Assembly: GCF_009730915.1 (NCBI RefSeq)
Contig: NC_052479.1
Coordinates: 12,025,815 to 12,089,814 of the forward strand
From: Dioscorea cayenensis subsp. rotundata
Taxonomy: Eukaryota; Streptophyta; Magnoliopsida; Dioscoreales; Dioscoreaceae
Length of the DNA: 64,000 nucleotides
Reading direction: 5' to 3'
Of the stretch, positions 1-12,540 are shown in pieces; position 1 is the first letter of the stretch; each line of letters begins with the position of its first letter. The translations under genes and the position numbers were made by a program. The notes beneath the pieces were generated by a model. That model saw nothing but the letters and a program-made list of their open reading frames with translations. It did not search any database and was not told the origin of the DNA.

Positions 1-483
1 CTGATTAAACTTTTTGTAATTTTTTCTCTATCAATAAAATTAGCTCTCTGAGCTCTTTCCCCCCAAAAAAAAAAAAATATAGGTTTCCGTTGAAACAAAG
101 AGATTACTAGCATACATGAGGCTGGCCATATATTATTAGCCCATTTGTTCACTCGATTTGATTGGCATGCATTTTCGCAGTTGCTTCCTGGTGGCAAGGT
201 ACATATCCTGAATGGAACTGGAGATTGTTTTAACTATGCATTCATACTTGAAGTCTTTGCAATAGAACTTGCATTTAACCAACCTATTTTGTTTAGAGCA
301 GGCTAGGAGACTGCTATTTCTGTATTTTATCCAAGGGAGGACATGGTAGACCAAGGGTATACTACATTTGGTTATATGAAAATGCAAATGGTTGTTGCAC
401 ACGGAGGACGCTGTGCTGAAAGGATTCTGTTTGGTGATGATATTAGTGATGGAGGTAGAGTTGACCTGGAGAAAATCACCAAA

Positions 484-1857
484 GTATGCAGCAATCCCTA
501 TCTTCAGATTTAAAATTCTCTTAATTTACCCAATTTTCAGTTATGGCAATCATTTAGCATTTTAACCAGAGTACCCATTTCTCCATATGCTAGCTGCATG
601 TGTGCACTTTGTTTCTTATCTTTGAGTAGGAATGCATGGTGTTGCCACTGGAACATTTTTTTTTTAATTTATCCTATAAAAGATTAGATTAAGAAAGCCT
701 GTCAGAATATTCAAGATCACAGATTAACCATTTCCCACATATCACTCCCATCTCTATTACGCTCGCTTTGATCCGTCCATGGTTTAAAGACCAGACAGGA
801 TTTATGACTGAGAAAGCTTGATATTCTTTTGTGCAACCCAAAGGGCTTAGAACTCATTCCTTTGATGCCTATAAATATGTGAACTACAATTTATATTTGT
901 TCGCCATCATTGCCATGATGACTAAACAATGCCTTTATTGACTGGGAGTTATTTAGTCATTTATTTGCTTGTTTCAAAATAATTCTCTTTCTACTTATGG
1001 AAACTAGATGTAATTTTCCTGTATATTTTATTTCTTGCTACACAAATCAAATAGCCAGATTGTAATCAAGTACTGTTGTTTGATTTAAATTCCATTTCGA
1101 ATGTTATTGTTGGTAAACACAGACCAGCACTAACCTTGTCCAGCTTTAGTTGCAGGCTTGTATTTTCTAGAAACTTAATGTTTATGGAAAGAGAAATCCA
1201 ACCTCAGGCAAAAAGTGCATCTAACCAGTCAGGAACATATACTTAGACAGATATAGCAAATCACCCAATCTTAATGTAAAAATATATATGCACCATTCAC
1301 CAATTTGGCTAGCTCTTTCCAAGTTGCGGTCCAATGGACCTCAGCAAAGGTCAAATCTCTGTTTATTTTGCAAATGCAACCTTAAAAACCATAAATATGT
1401 GTACACTAATAGTTGGAGGTCTATAATCCTTTTTTGGTTGTGTGTGTGTGTGTGTGTGTCATTTAATGAGTGAGTACATTAACATAAATATTTTGTGGAA
1501 GCATATAATCAGAAAACAAATTGTCTAAATTGTTAGAAATATAAATTCCTTTCCATATGTTTTTGGTTAACTGGTAAATTTTCATTGGTTTCACTCTCCC
1601 AAGAGCTCATTGTAGTGCCTTAGCCACTAATATCATAGAAACATATCAAATGAAGCTGTTGAAACATTTGAAGCATGGAATTTACAAATTTGTGTTGTGA
1701 ACAAACAAATACAGTAATGAAAAAATATTTTTCAACCATGAAAAATTCATAGAATGCCGATCGTATTAGTCTTTTTTTGCTGTGCATGTGTTCTTTATTC
1801 TCAATCTAATAAAATGTGCAAAGTTTTTTACCATATACTTTTGAATGTTCTTCACAG
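484..1857. other. Intron-like DNA of the FTSHI-like gene
   Basis: AT-rich DNA with no convincing coding block. It holds a (TG)n run at about 1440-1459. This interval should hold the exon that joins blocks A and B of the FTSHI-like gene, and I could not find it. Confidence 0.5.
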
Positions 1858-4800
1858 TACATTGATGAGACTGAAAAAATTGCTATGTATGGCTTGATGC
1901 AAAACAAGCATATCTTGCATATGCTTGCCAAAGAACTTGTAGAAAAATCAAGGGTTACTGGATTGATATGGAGTAAACTTGTTTCTGTAATGCTATTTTG
2001 TAGGCTTCTCTTAATTTGTTTCTGTTGAAAATAGCAAGCCAATTTTCTATTTATTTTTTTGTTCAATGTTACAGTTATTCGTATTTTCTACTAATATTGC
2101 AGCTTATGTTGAAAAATTCATTTTGATGCCATACTGACATTATTGGATTGAGCTGGGTTTAAGTGTCTGTCACTATAGTTATAATCAAAATTTGGCAGTT
2201 TGGTTCCATTCATATCTTAGGATCATATATTAATGACAATTAATGAAAGGTATTCTTATACTTTAGCGAAATGTGCTTTGTAGTGATATAAAGCTTCTCA
2301 TGGTAGATTACTATTGTATTATTGCATGCTAAAAAAATCAGGAAAGAGTAGCAAATTAACTTCAATAAGCTCATCAAAAATTATTTTTTTCAACTTTTCA
2401 TGGTTAAAGATAAATCTATACTACTAAATGAAAGGAACATAGATGAGGATCTCAAGTAAGTTCATGGACATTAAGTAATGAACAGTACAAATATGTTATC
2501 ACTTATCAGAAGCTTTGGCATGAAGATAGGGATAAAATAGGCCAACTTCGAGACATAGCATGATTTATGGACTAGATTTCCCCTTCAATGGATAAGAATT
2601 TTTATTTGGGTACCCCATCTCAAACTTGATTAATGGAAATCAATTTTTTCTTTCATATACATTGCTTCATTATTATAGACATTTAATTCGTGCATACAAA
2701 TTAGTTGAGGTGAAATGGGAACTGTGGTCAGAGTTCCTTTTTGTGTGTGTGCGCGCGCTCCTGTGTATTTCTGTGATGTTTCTTCATTTGTCAGAAACGA
2801 TCATATTGTTGATGCTGTTTTTCTTGGTTATTAGATTGTCAATGAAGTTGCTCAAACTATTGTTTTATCTCATGTATGATTCTTTAGGAAGTAGAGGAGA
2901 GAATGAAGCAATATTCTCCTGTGATGCTTGAGGATCTTGCAGTGCCTTTTCAAGTAAACATTGAAGAGGTATTTCAATTATCTTTCATCTAATAAACCTT
3001 TGTCAAAGCTATTTTGATCCCCGTATTGTCTGTTCTGCTGACGCTGATGTTGAGATTCCCTCATTGTTTGATAGTTCAATTAAATGGTGTCTTTTCTAAT
3101 GTTTATCCAAGGAATATTAATTCTTATTGTCTGCAGGTTGCTGTCTTTACTTGCTGTGGTGATTTATCTTTCTTTGCTTGGTTTTACATAGCTAAAAGTC
3201 ATCATTGTTTGTCTTATATATGGAAGTTATTCATTGAGTTTATGAAAAATTCTCCATTTAAATCCATACATTTCTTGCATGTATGATATGCTGTTTAATA
3301 TAATTGTTATTCTTTTTCTTTTTAAAGAAAACTGTCACAGTAAATTATCTAAAATAGTGTCTGATAGATTTGTTTAGAAAACAAGAAAGGCATGCATAAA
3401 ACTGGTTTATTAGTTTTGTGGATATATTTTTTTATGTCTTTCCATTTATATCTGTGATCTTAAAGTTGGATGTGCTCAAAGTCAAGACCATGACTTGATA
3501 AGTGGGAGAAAGAAAGTTTTCATTCTTATTGGAAGGAAAGTAATTGTATAGATAATCGTTACAAAACTGAGATAAATTGTTGTCTAGTTTGTTCTAATGG
3601 AAATCTTGTATGTGACAATAAGCACAAAGACTTGTATGAACATATTTCCCAAGCTTAAAAATTGTAGAAAAGACCCAAGACATTTGTTTTAAATGTCCCC
3701 CTCGGTCGCACCCATTAACTTCCTTAAGCAAAACTAATTTATTTTGCATTTTGATATCACTGAATCTTAAGCAGCGTTGTAAAAAAGCCTGTTATCAATC
3801 CAGTTAGGTAAATCCTAACTGGAATGTCTAAAGCTAACAACTGAACCTTTCTCATGTGCCAGGCTTTGTTCTGAAGTGTTTCTTAAAGCCTACATTTCCA
3901 TTAGAAAGTCTTTTTATCATATCTATCGTCTTGTCTATTATACCTTTTACATATTGCATGGTAATAATATGTCATTTGTTCCTGCATTGGTATGATCTCC
4001 TTGACTGTAATTCTTTCAATTCGTTTGACCTGGAAAATGTTCATTTGTGTGTATGTAGAATCACATTCTAAGATATCTGCACATGATAAAATCTGTATTT
4101 GCAATCATGAGCTTCAATGAGAAATTATGAGAGCTATTATATATATTTTTTTGGGCTGACATTCTGTTATAAAATACTATTATTATGCAATGTCTTGGTA
4201 GAATTTACTTTGTTTTATTTGTTTTCAGGAGGGGCCATTGCCTGTTAATGATCACTTGAGTTATCAACCACTTGATGTGTATCCTGCACAGCTTCATCGG
4301 TGTTGAGTATTCACTAGCAATTCAGGTGTTGTGCGTCAGGTATCAGTGTTTTGGTTAATTTAATAACTAAGTGTCCAACATGGGGTTTTTTTATATAAAT
4401 TTGGAATTGAATAGAAAAGTTTGGATCTCTCTTCTTATCATCTTATATTTCAGGAAATGGAGTACTTCACAGACCTTTTTATTGAGCATCAGAGGGTTTC
4501 CAAACACAAATTTCTTTAGGTAATTAATTCCTAACTCGGATTTTAATAGGAAGCAACTTAATCTTCATCAGATGTCAGGTTAGGCTGTGAGAAGATGCTT
4601 CCTAGATCTCATATGTCCATGACAAACACGTTTACATAATTATGCGATCTATAATTCTATTGCAGATTTTGATTTTGTCGTTTAATGTTGTTGGCATTGC
4701 ATGAGTATATCATGCTCTCTATGTTGGTGTGGTTTCCATGTCTGCAAATTCTTCGATGTGGTAAATACTTTTCTATGCATGTAGGATCTCATGTTAGCAT

Positions 4801-4927
4801 CTTTTGGACATTAATAAAAGATCCTCTGTAGTGTTAATTTTTTATGAGAAACTATTGGAACTACTATATTTCTTCAGGCTGAACTCGTTTTTATAAATGA
4901 TTATTTTTATTTCTTGTCTTCGATCAG

Positions 4928-5012
4928 GGGAACATTGCCAGTTAATGATTGCTTGAATTATCAACCACTAGATGTATACCCTGCACAACTTGCTGTAAAT
5001 CACTGTGGATAA
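4928..5012 (+). repeat. Duplicated terminal exon of the FTSHI-like gene
   Basis: After an AG acceptor (4926-4927) an open frame reads GTLPVNDCLNYQPLDVYPAQ and ends at TAA (5010-5012). It matches the terminal exon at 4229-4306 nearly residue for residue, so the last exon was duplicated about 700 bp downstream. The two copies differ at several bases, so the duplication is not very recent. Either copy could have served as the last exon when the gene was active. Confidence 0.65.
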
Positions 5013-6371
5013 GGTTTTCCAAGCTAACTACTTGGGTTTTTGAGAAGATCAATAGTTAAGGAAACATCCCGCCCATGAGTTCCCTTTGAATCTTGCAAGG
5101 TAGCTGTTCATCTCATTGTTGCTATTTTCTTTTGGCTAATGTTTTTGGAGGTCAGGCTGTAACGGGAACTCGGGCAAATAACTCTTGTTTCAAATGCTGT
5201 TATTTGTTGTGGTTTTATCTTGGTTTGGCATCAGTACCTTGTGGATGTATAGTCTGAGCATTTTGCTTTTATTTATTTATTTTTTTTTTGAATAAGGTCG
5301 ATAAACCATTAATTTATTAAAAAAAGAGAGAATTTTGCTTTTGTCATGAAATAAACATAAAATCATTACACTGACCTTATTTCAGATGTTGCTGAAGTTG
5401 GGAATATAATCATTTATATCTTGGAGTCAAGTTTGTGAACTTTTCATGTGGGATTTATTTACATTACTTTGGTGTGACATTGTTTGCAGATGTTATTTGG
5501 TAAACCATTTAAAAGATAAGTGTTTTATTTTACCTGGATGAAAATAATTAGTTTGTCGTAAATTTACAGTAAAAGAAGTTTGAAGTAGAACTTTTCTTTT
5601 TTTTTCTGAACTGAAATCTTTGAGATACGGATACCTCAATGCAGATGAAAATGATTAGTTTGACATATGTTAAGTAGAAAACATACAATTGAAATAAATA
5701 AATTCCAGAGTTTGTATTGTAGTCTTATTGAGAGAGATGCATTTTCACATCTTTTAAACCCGAAATAGCAGCTCAGGTGACGGACGAAACTGGGGTTTTT
5801 TTTAGGGTACTCTTGGAATAGATCTAGTGTAGACCGTAATTGAAGATATAGGAAAGAGTTGTATATCTATTTGAAGCTTCTCATGAAAACTATATTTTTT
5901 TATCAAATTCTTTGTAAAATATATATTTTATCAAAGAAAAAAACTGCTAGGAAAAATCACAATAAAAAAACATTGAAGACATTTTCAAGAGAAACAGATA
6001 AAACAGAATAATAGATCCAACACAAACACTCAGCTGTAAAACAAGGATGGGCTTCTACATAAAATAGCAATTCCTTGGTCTTTTGCTAAAACTTGCAACA
6101 CTGTTTTCTTGTATCTTTAACAAATCATTTTGAGCAGGTCCACTTGAATCAGAACTCAATTCTATAAACGTAATGAGCATCAGGATATGACAAACAAGCT
6201 TCCAGAAAATATCAAATTGGTTGCTTCACACAGAAAAAAAAAGAAGAGCCTGTGAACTGCCAAAATCATTGCAGAATACAAAACATTATTCAAGTGAATG
6301 TTCAACAAAAGTGAATAATTATCAATTCTTGACAATAAACATCAGCAGAGAGCAAACTAATCAGGAGAACC

Positions 6372-6402
<31 letters not shown>

Positions 6403-6470
6403 CGAAAACAAAACAAGATTCTAAAACCAACAGTGAACAATGATTTCATTTTAAACCATGCACTGAAACT
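5013..6470. other. Intergenic spacer between FTSHI-like remnant and PDH E1-beta gene
   Basis: No gene seen. The right part (about 6220-6470) is downstream of the - strand PDH stop and probably holds its 3' UTR. An (AAC)n microsatellite lies at 6371-6403. Confidence 0.5.
6371..6403. repeat. (AAC)n microsatellite
   Basis: About 11 perfect trinucleotide units, probably inside the transcribed 3' region of the PDH E1-beta gene on the opposite strand, where it would read (GTT)n. Confidence 0.9.
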
Positions 6471-9400
6471 TCACTTGCAGAGATCTTCCACTGCCTTCAC
6501 GATTTGAGCTGGTTGTACCACAGTCCATTCCTCCAGAGTTCCAGCATACGGCGTGGGCACATCCTGTGATGACAAACATACAATGGGCGCATCAAGATAG
6601 TCCCAGAACTCCTTAATGATTGCTGCTTGTAAACTCGCCCCAATACCACCTGTGCGCATGCACTCCTCAACAATCAGCACACGATGTGTCTTCTTTATGG
6701 ATTTGCCAATGGTGTAAAGATCAAATGGCTTGAGGGAACGGATGTCAATAACCTCCGGGTCATATCCTTTGTTGACCAGGGTTTTAGCAGCCTGCATCAC
6801 ATGGTACCTCATTCGTGAATATGTGAGGATTGTCACATGTTCGCCAGGTCGCACCATCTCTGCCTCCTCCAAACAGCAAATATACTCCTCATCAGGGATC
6901 CTCTCCTTCAGATTATATAGCAAAACATGCTCGAAGAGCACAACGGGGTTCTCACTTCGAATAGCAGCTTTCATAAGTCCCTTGGCATTGTAAGCCGTTG
7001 AGCAGGCAACCATCTGCAGGCCAGGAATTGACTGGAAGTATGATTCCAGCCGCTGTGAGTGTTCAGCTCCAAGTTGACGACCAACACCCCCTGGCCCTCG
7101 AATCACAACAGGAATGGTGAATTGACCACCAGAGGTGTAGTGCAGCATACCGCAATTGTTTGATATTTGGTTGAAAGCAAGTAGGAGGAAGCCCATGTTC
7201 ATGCCTTCAATCACTGGCCTCAAGCCAGTCATTGCTGCTCCAATGCCCATGCCAGTGAAGGAGTTCTCCGCGATGGGAGTGTCAAGAACCCTCAGGTCTC
7301 CATATTTGGTTGCAAGGCCCTTGGTCACCTTGTAGGAACCACCATAGTGACCCACATCTTCACCCATAACGCATACCCGGGGATCTCGGGCCATCTCTTC
7401 ATCCAATCCCTCTCGTAAAGCTTCAAATAACAGCAGCTCATGACTGAAATTTATACATAATAACAAAATGATTAAACATTTGCAAAATCTGTAATCATAA
7501 CCAGTTAAGACCATTCTTAAAAAAGAAAAAAAAATGATAAATTCGACTTCTAATATTTGAGAGGTCATGAATGTACATTTATTAATTAACTAAACAGAAA
7601 CTAAATTATTATCCTGGTTTGGTGACCTCTCAAAACCTGAAATTCCTTAAAATCATAGATCCTCTGGTTCTTTCATGATGAACAGATAGCCTGTCAAACA
7701 CCTAATTGAGAAGGCAAAACTAAGTTTCCTTCTATACATAATAACAGCAGCTCATGACTGAAATTTATACATAATAACAAATGATTAAACATTTGCAAAA
7801 TCTGTAATCATAACCAGTTAAGACCATTCTTATTGATAAATTCGACTTCTAATATTTGAGAGGTCATGAATGTACATTTATTAATTAACTAAACAGAAAC
7901 TAAATTATTATCCTGGTTTGGTGACCTCTCAAAACCTGAAATTCCTTAAAATCATAGATCCTCTGGTTCTTTCATGATGAACAGATTGCCTGTCAAACAC
8001 CTAATTGAGAAGGCAAAACTAAGTTTCCTTCTATATGGATGCAGGGGTTTCTTCAACCAGAATGGTCGTGGTGGTGGTGATGGTGGCTGTGAACTCGAAA
8101 AGAGCCGCTCGATTAGAAAATTCATCTTCAGCATTAGATATATTTTGTTTTCTCCTATTGCTTTTCTTGGCCTTGTAAAATGACCTATAACTAACCACAC
8201 CTTCAACAGGTGCACTTGTAATACTTTGGCATGAGAATTCATGGAATAATGTTAAAAACAGCCAAATCATATGCCAAAAAATAATCTAAAACAGCACCCC
8301 ACTACTTCATTCACTTTTAGAAAGATAAATTTCCTTGCACATTATTAAGTGAAATACAGCTACTCAACATGTCTATGTTCTCTGTCAAGTGTCAATTGAT
8401 AAAAATCTTTTCCCTGTTATCTCTTACCACTCCATCAACATTCCTCTAGGTTTTATTTGGAATTTTAAACAAAAATGCTGACGATGTCAGGGATCTTAAA
8501 ATTTCTTCATTTACTTCATTATTTCGAATCAGTTTTATTTTATTCCTATTTTCTAAACCTCTCAACATAACACTAAAATCTGACCATATTTTATTCTTTC
8601 AGTTCATTAAGGCTTAGAACAATGAATATTTTAATCCCTGATCATCACAAAAAGTATTTTGCCAAAAATTCAAGTTCTTTTTTTTTTAAGTTTCCAAACA
8701 AAGGCTATTACCCAAAACAAAGAATGCATTTTTTTCATTGTTCTAAAAATTCAAATCTTTTTGTCAAATCAGAATTTTGAGGTACACATTCAAAATGAAA
8801 GGGAAATTGATGTAAAGAAAGTAGGAGTCGAGAAATGGGTAAAGAAAGATGATGTGAAGATGGGGTAAAGTAGCATTATACACAAAAAATAAATCAGGAT
8901 AAGAAAGAAAATCATGAAGAGCCCACACACACACACAAAGAGAAAAGAAAATTAAGAAAGTTTTTGCTTCTTATTATTTGAAAACATGTATCACAAAGTA
9001 CATAATAAAGACATGAGTTTCACTCTGTGAACCATTAAAAGGAGTTCAAAAAGTAATTATAAAAATGATTACTAATTGCACCATTAGCTAATGCCGTGTC
9101 TTCATATCAAAGTATTTTGCCAAAAATTCAAGTAGTTTCCAAACAAAGGCTATTACCCAAAACAAAGAATGCATTTTTTTCATTGTTCTAAAAATTCAAA
9201 TCTTTTGTCAAATCAGAATTTTGAGGTACACATTCAAAATGAAAGGGAAATTGATGTAAAGAAAGTAGGAGTCGAGAAATGGGTAAAGAAAGATGATGTG
9301 AAGATGGGGTAAAGTAGCATTATACACAAAAAATAAATCAGGATAAGAAAGAAAATCATGAAGAGCCCACACACACACACACAAAGAGAAAAGAAAATTA

Positions 9401-10706
9401 AGAAAGTTTTTGCTTCTTATTATTTGAAAACATGTATCACAAAGTACATAATAAAGACATGAGTTTCACTCTGTGAACCATTAAAAAAAGAGTTCAAAAA
9501 AAGTAATTATAAAAATGATTACTAATTGCACCATTAGCTAATGCCGTGTCTTCATATCAAAAGTATTTTTGCCAAAAAAATTCAAGTTCTTAGTTTCCAA
9601 ACAAAAGGCTATTACCCAAAAACAAAGAATGCATTTTTCAATGTTCTAAAAATTCAAATCTTTTTGTCAAATCAGAATTTTTGAGGTACACATTCAAAAA
9701 TGAAAGGGAAATTGATGTAAAGAAAATAGGAGTCGAGAAATGGGTAAAGAAAGATGATGTGAAGCTGGGGTAAAGTAGCATTATACACAAAAAATAAATC
9801 AGGATAAGAAAGAAAATCATGAAGAGCCCACACACACACACAAAGAGAAAAGAAAATTAAAAAAGTTTTTGCTTCTTATTATTTGAAAACATGTATCACA
9901 AAGTAAATAATAAAGACATGAGTTTCACTCTGTGAACCATTAAAAAGAGTTCAAAAAGTAATTATAAAAATGATTACTAATTGCACCATTAGCTAATGCC
10001 GTGTCTTCATATCAAGCTATATCCTCAACATATTAATTCACATGACTATGCATGATTAACCAGTAGGCATACAAAATTAATAACCACTTGGAGTTCATAT
10101 GATAAACTTACCCAGGTTTTGATCCTGTTGAACTTGCAGACGCATCAGGCTTAGTCTGTTAAAAAATAAAAAATAAATTAAATTAAATTCAAAACAATCT
10201 TCAGATAGAGAACCACATGCCCATGAAACCAAAAACAAAAAGAATGCTTCAAGTGGATTATGAAGCACATAAGCATGTATCTACAGAGGAAAAGATTGCC
10301 ATATTTTACCGCGACTGCATTGGTGATCAATTTGGAAGATCGAGCCCTTGCATTAGAACCACAAGCAAACCCAGCTTCAGATCTGATTACCAAAATGCTT
10401 CCTTTCCGCCCTAACAACAGAGGTAAAAATTAAAAAAAAAAATTAAATTTTTTTTCATAGATCCAACAAAAAATCACCAATCTCAACAAAATAAAAAAGG
10501 AACTAAACTTCAAGAATAAAATAAACAACAATTTCCCATCAAATTTCTCTCTAAAAAAGCATCCAATGATCCAAAAATCAAATAAATTCGAACAAAAAAC
10601 AGATCAAAGAAGAAGAAGAAGAAGAAATTTCTCTCTAAAAAAACATCCAATGATCAAAAAATCAAATAAATTCGAACAAAAAGAAAAAAGAAAAAACGAC
10701 AGATCA

Positions 10707-10737
<31 letters not shown>

Positions 10738-10865
10738 CAAGGACCACCTGCAAGAGATGCGGGCAGCGGAGCCAATCCAAGCCGAATCCTATCAGAAACA
10801 TTGGTCTTGTAAGCAGAGAAGGAGGAGAAGACAGGCAGTGTCGCCGTGTGCATAGCAGCCGCCAT
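6471..10865 (-). CDS. Pyruvate dehydrogenase E1 component subunit beta, plastid type
   Basis: This is the beta subunit of the E1 heterotetramer that, with thiamine diphosphate, decarboxylates pyruvate and passes acetyl to E2; in plastids it feeds fatty-acid synthesis. Exons on the complement: 10865-10748, 10410-10310, 10155-10112, 7443-6471. All junctions are GT..AG and in phase, giving 411 residues ending DLCK, close to plant plastid E1-beta (about 406). Residues 1-75 form a Ser/Ala/Arg-rich, acid-poor leader (start [10 protein letters not shown]) typical of a transit peptide; mature-like sequence begins [14 protein letters not shown]. Family motifs are intact: [17 protein letters not shown] (cofactor region), [45 protein letters not shown] and the C-terminal [12 protein letters not shown]. 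Nearly the whole catalytic protein sits in exon 4. Intron 3 (7444-10111) is swollen by tandem duplications. A second promoter plus first exon lies upstream at 12.57-12.69 kb. An alternative start codon is 12 nt downstream of the chosen one. Confidence 0.93.
7427..8037. repeat. Tandem duplication of about 300-310 bp at the exon 4 / intron 3 border of the PDH gene
   Basis: The segment from about 7427 to 7738 is repeated at about 7739-8037 with nearly the same sequence. Both copies contain the exon-4 border (CAGCAGCTCATGACTG on +), the GTCATGAATGTACATT stretch and the GATGAACAGAT stretch. Differences are mainly A-run indels; copy 1 has a longer poly-A near 7520. The duplicated part includes the first ~17 nt of exon 4 and its acceptor, so the gene has two acceptor copies in a row. 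Confidence 0.85.
8644..10015. repeat. Triplicated ~450-bp tandem repeat in PDH intron 3
   Basis: Three head-to-tail copies start at about 8650, 9110 and 9561, each opening with AAAGTATTTTGCC or a close variant and closing with GCCGTGTCTTCATATC. Every copy carries a short (CA)n run preceded by GAAGAGCC. The copies differ mostly by homopolymer length, a few substitutions and (CA)n length, so the expansion is recent. None contains an open frame that looks like a gene; the small frames inside are repeated along with the unit. Confidence 0.9.
10541..10738. repeat. Short tandem duplication and (AAG)n in PDH intron 1
   Basis: A ~90-bp segment containing TTTCTCTCTAAAAAA, ATCCAATGATC and AATAAATTCGAACAAAAA occurs twice (about 10541-10626 and 10628-10715), each followed by AGATCAAAGAAGAAG. 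The second copy ends in a longer (AAG)n run at about 10711-10737, next to the intron 1 donor. Confidence 0.8.
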
Positions 10866-11152
10866 AGCAGGGGAAGAAAAGGGAGATGAGAAAAATGCAA
10901 AGGAATTGGCGCTTGTTTATAGAAGAGGAAGAGGGGGAAAACTCGAAGGGAAGAAGATTTGTGAACGCGAGGTTCACTTTGTTTTCTCCGCAGTATCCGC
11001 ACCATCGGTTCCATCAATTTATTTTCAATTTTCAGACCCATCGACTTTGTCCTCTACGTTAATTAATTAATTAATAACCCACTATTTAGATTTTTTTTTT
11101 TTTTTTAATGTGTATTTTTTTGCCATGATCATAGGTCTTATCTCAAAATAAT
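10733..11152 (-). promoter_or_regulatory. Promoter/leader and first exon of the PDH gene, copy 1
   Basis: This block contains exon 1 of the PDH E1-beta gene and about 290 bp upstream of its start codon: a purine-rich leader, a TTAATTAATTAATTAATAACCC stretch shortened here to its core (TTAATTAA repeats, about 11059-11078) and a poly-T run on +. The same block recurs at 12541-13008, which marks it as one duplicated unit. No single TATA box is decided. The interval 10866-11152 is the likely core promoter and 5' UTR, inferred from position only. Confidence 0.5.
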
Positions 11153-12540
11153 GGTGTATAATGGAATCATGAAGGGTCACCGTGATCTATTCTATTGCTT
11201 AATATTAATATATCAAATATATTATTTTCAACCGTATACATTTTTTAATATAAATAAGTTTTGACTTTTAAAAAAAATAATAAATAGAGAATTTTTTAAT
11301 CCATGAGACTCACCATCTAAATTTTAATCTCCAACTCTTTATTTAGTGCTTTAATAAATTATCTGCAAAATTTAGAAAAATTTTAACAAAAATGTAATAT
11401 AGTTAATATAAGTTTAGGATTTTATTTAATTTTTATATTAATACTCATTTAAATATTAATAATTTGTTGATTAAATAAATATATAGGCTTTTGTTCAATT
11501 TCTATTTAGATATTTATAATATAAATATAATATTTAATATTTAAATTAAATATTTAATATTTCGGGACAAGGGAGGGACAGGAATTATTTGTTGGCCCCG
11601 ACCTCAGAAAATATTCCTCGTTCCTATCCTCATCCCCGATGGGGTGGGGAATCAGGTTCCTTGTTGGGAGTCGGAACCCATTGACATTCCTACTTTCCGT
11701 TCCTACAGATACGTAATTGATTAGTTTATGATTCCATCAATTAGGTTATGTTTCCACTAAAAAGTGGGGAAAAAAAAGGAAGGAAAAGGAACTAAGAAAA
11801 AAAAAACAAGAAGAAAAAAACGAGGAAGAATAAAGAGAAAAAGGTATAGATAGATCTATGAGAGATGCTAAGATTAAACTGGAGAGAAGTGGTGGTGGAC
11901 AATTAGGGCTTCCAATTGCATTTAGATTGAAACGACATAGATTCATACACTCACCGATGATGCAGGGGGATGTGAGGAAGAAGAATAGTGTAGATCAAGA
12001 AGAAGCGAGTAGCACTAGAGAACTAGGGCTTTGATTGCATTCCAATAGAGAATGTGTCGATTCGCTGCAATCATCAGGTGAAGTGGAGGCAGGGGTTGAG
12101 AGAAGAGAGGTATGGATCTGGGATGGGGTTGCCCTCCCTTGTGCAACCATGAGGGATACATGAGTGGCTTTTAAAATCATGAATTTGGTTTTACAACCAA
12201 TTTGGGTGTAAAACCAAATCCTGCATTCTCATATAATCAAAGAATTTGATTGGTCAAACTGAAAACTAAAAACCTTGAAACAAAGAAGGGATTACAACCA
12301 CTACTGTATTTGGAGTTACATGTAACTCTAAATACATCAAAACAAACACCACCTTAGTTTTTTTTAATAAAATTATCAAAACAATATTTATTCATTAAAC
12401 TGACCTTCGAGCTATTGTTGGTTATAATCATATGAGTGGACCTTAAACTTGAGGTATCATGATCACAATGTGGTTGTAGCATCTAGTTTGTTACTAGAGT
12501 CGTTAGACTTAGTTTACCCTTAGGTAGGGCTAATCTCGAA
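11153..12540. other. AT-rich spacer with MITE-like sequence between the two PDH first-exon copies
   Basis: No gene seen. A GC-richer patch at about 11565-11705 has the CCCCGACCTC and CCCCGATGGGGTGGGG composition common in degenerate plant repeats. From about 11743 to 12355 the DNA looks like a mobile-element remnant, with repeated TTGGTTTTACAACCAATTTGG and AAAACCAAATC words near 12180-12225 and an ending AACAAACACCACC. Clear terminal repeats or target duplications were not found. Confidence 0.35.

Larger units (their letters stand above)
307..5012 (+). pseudogene. FTSHI-type (inactive FtsH-like) protein, 3' part, decayed
   Basis: Four coding blocks resemble the C-terminal part of plant FTSHI proteins, the plastid FtsH relatives that lack protease activity. 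Block A (307-483, 59 codons, AG before and GT after) contains YTTFGYMKMQMVVAHGGRCA and ends DLEKITK. Block B (1858-1965) begins YIDETEKIAMYGL. Block C (2888-2968) begins EVEERMKQYSPVMLEDL. Block D (4229-4306) reads EGPLPVNDHLSYQPLDVYPA and ends at TGA. Two signs point to loss of function. The expected donor after block B is AT (1966-1967) instead of GT, although B and C otherwise join in phase. Also, roughly 60 residues that intact relatives carry between A and B are not found in 484-1857. A second, diverged copy of block D lies at 4928-5012. The family call comes from recalled similarity; which FTSHI paralogue it is cannot be decided. The 5' part lies outside the window, so a functional transcript using other splice sites is not excluded. 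Confidence 0.6.

Noticed and set aside
8659..9841. Repeated 65-70-residue frames in PDH intron 3
   Set aside because: They are copies of the tandem intron repeat with no domain or start context.
10566..11041. Lys-rich + frame and Phe-rich - frame over PDH exon 1
   Set aside because: Read-through of (AAG)n and of the leader; the real - strand frame here is exon 1 of the PDH gene.
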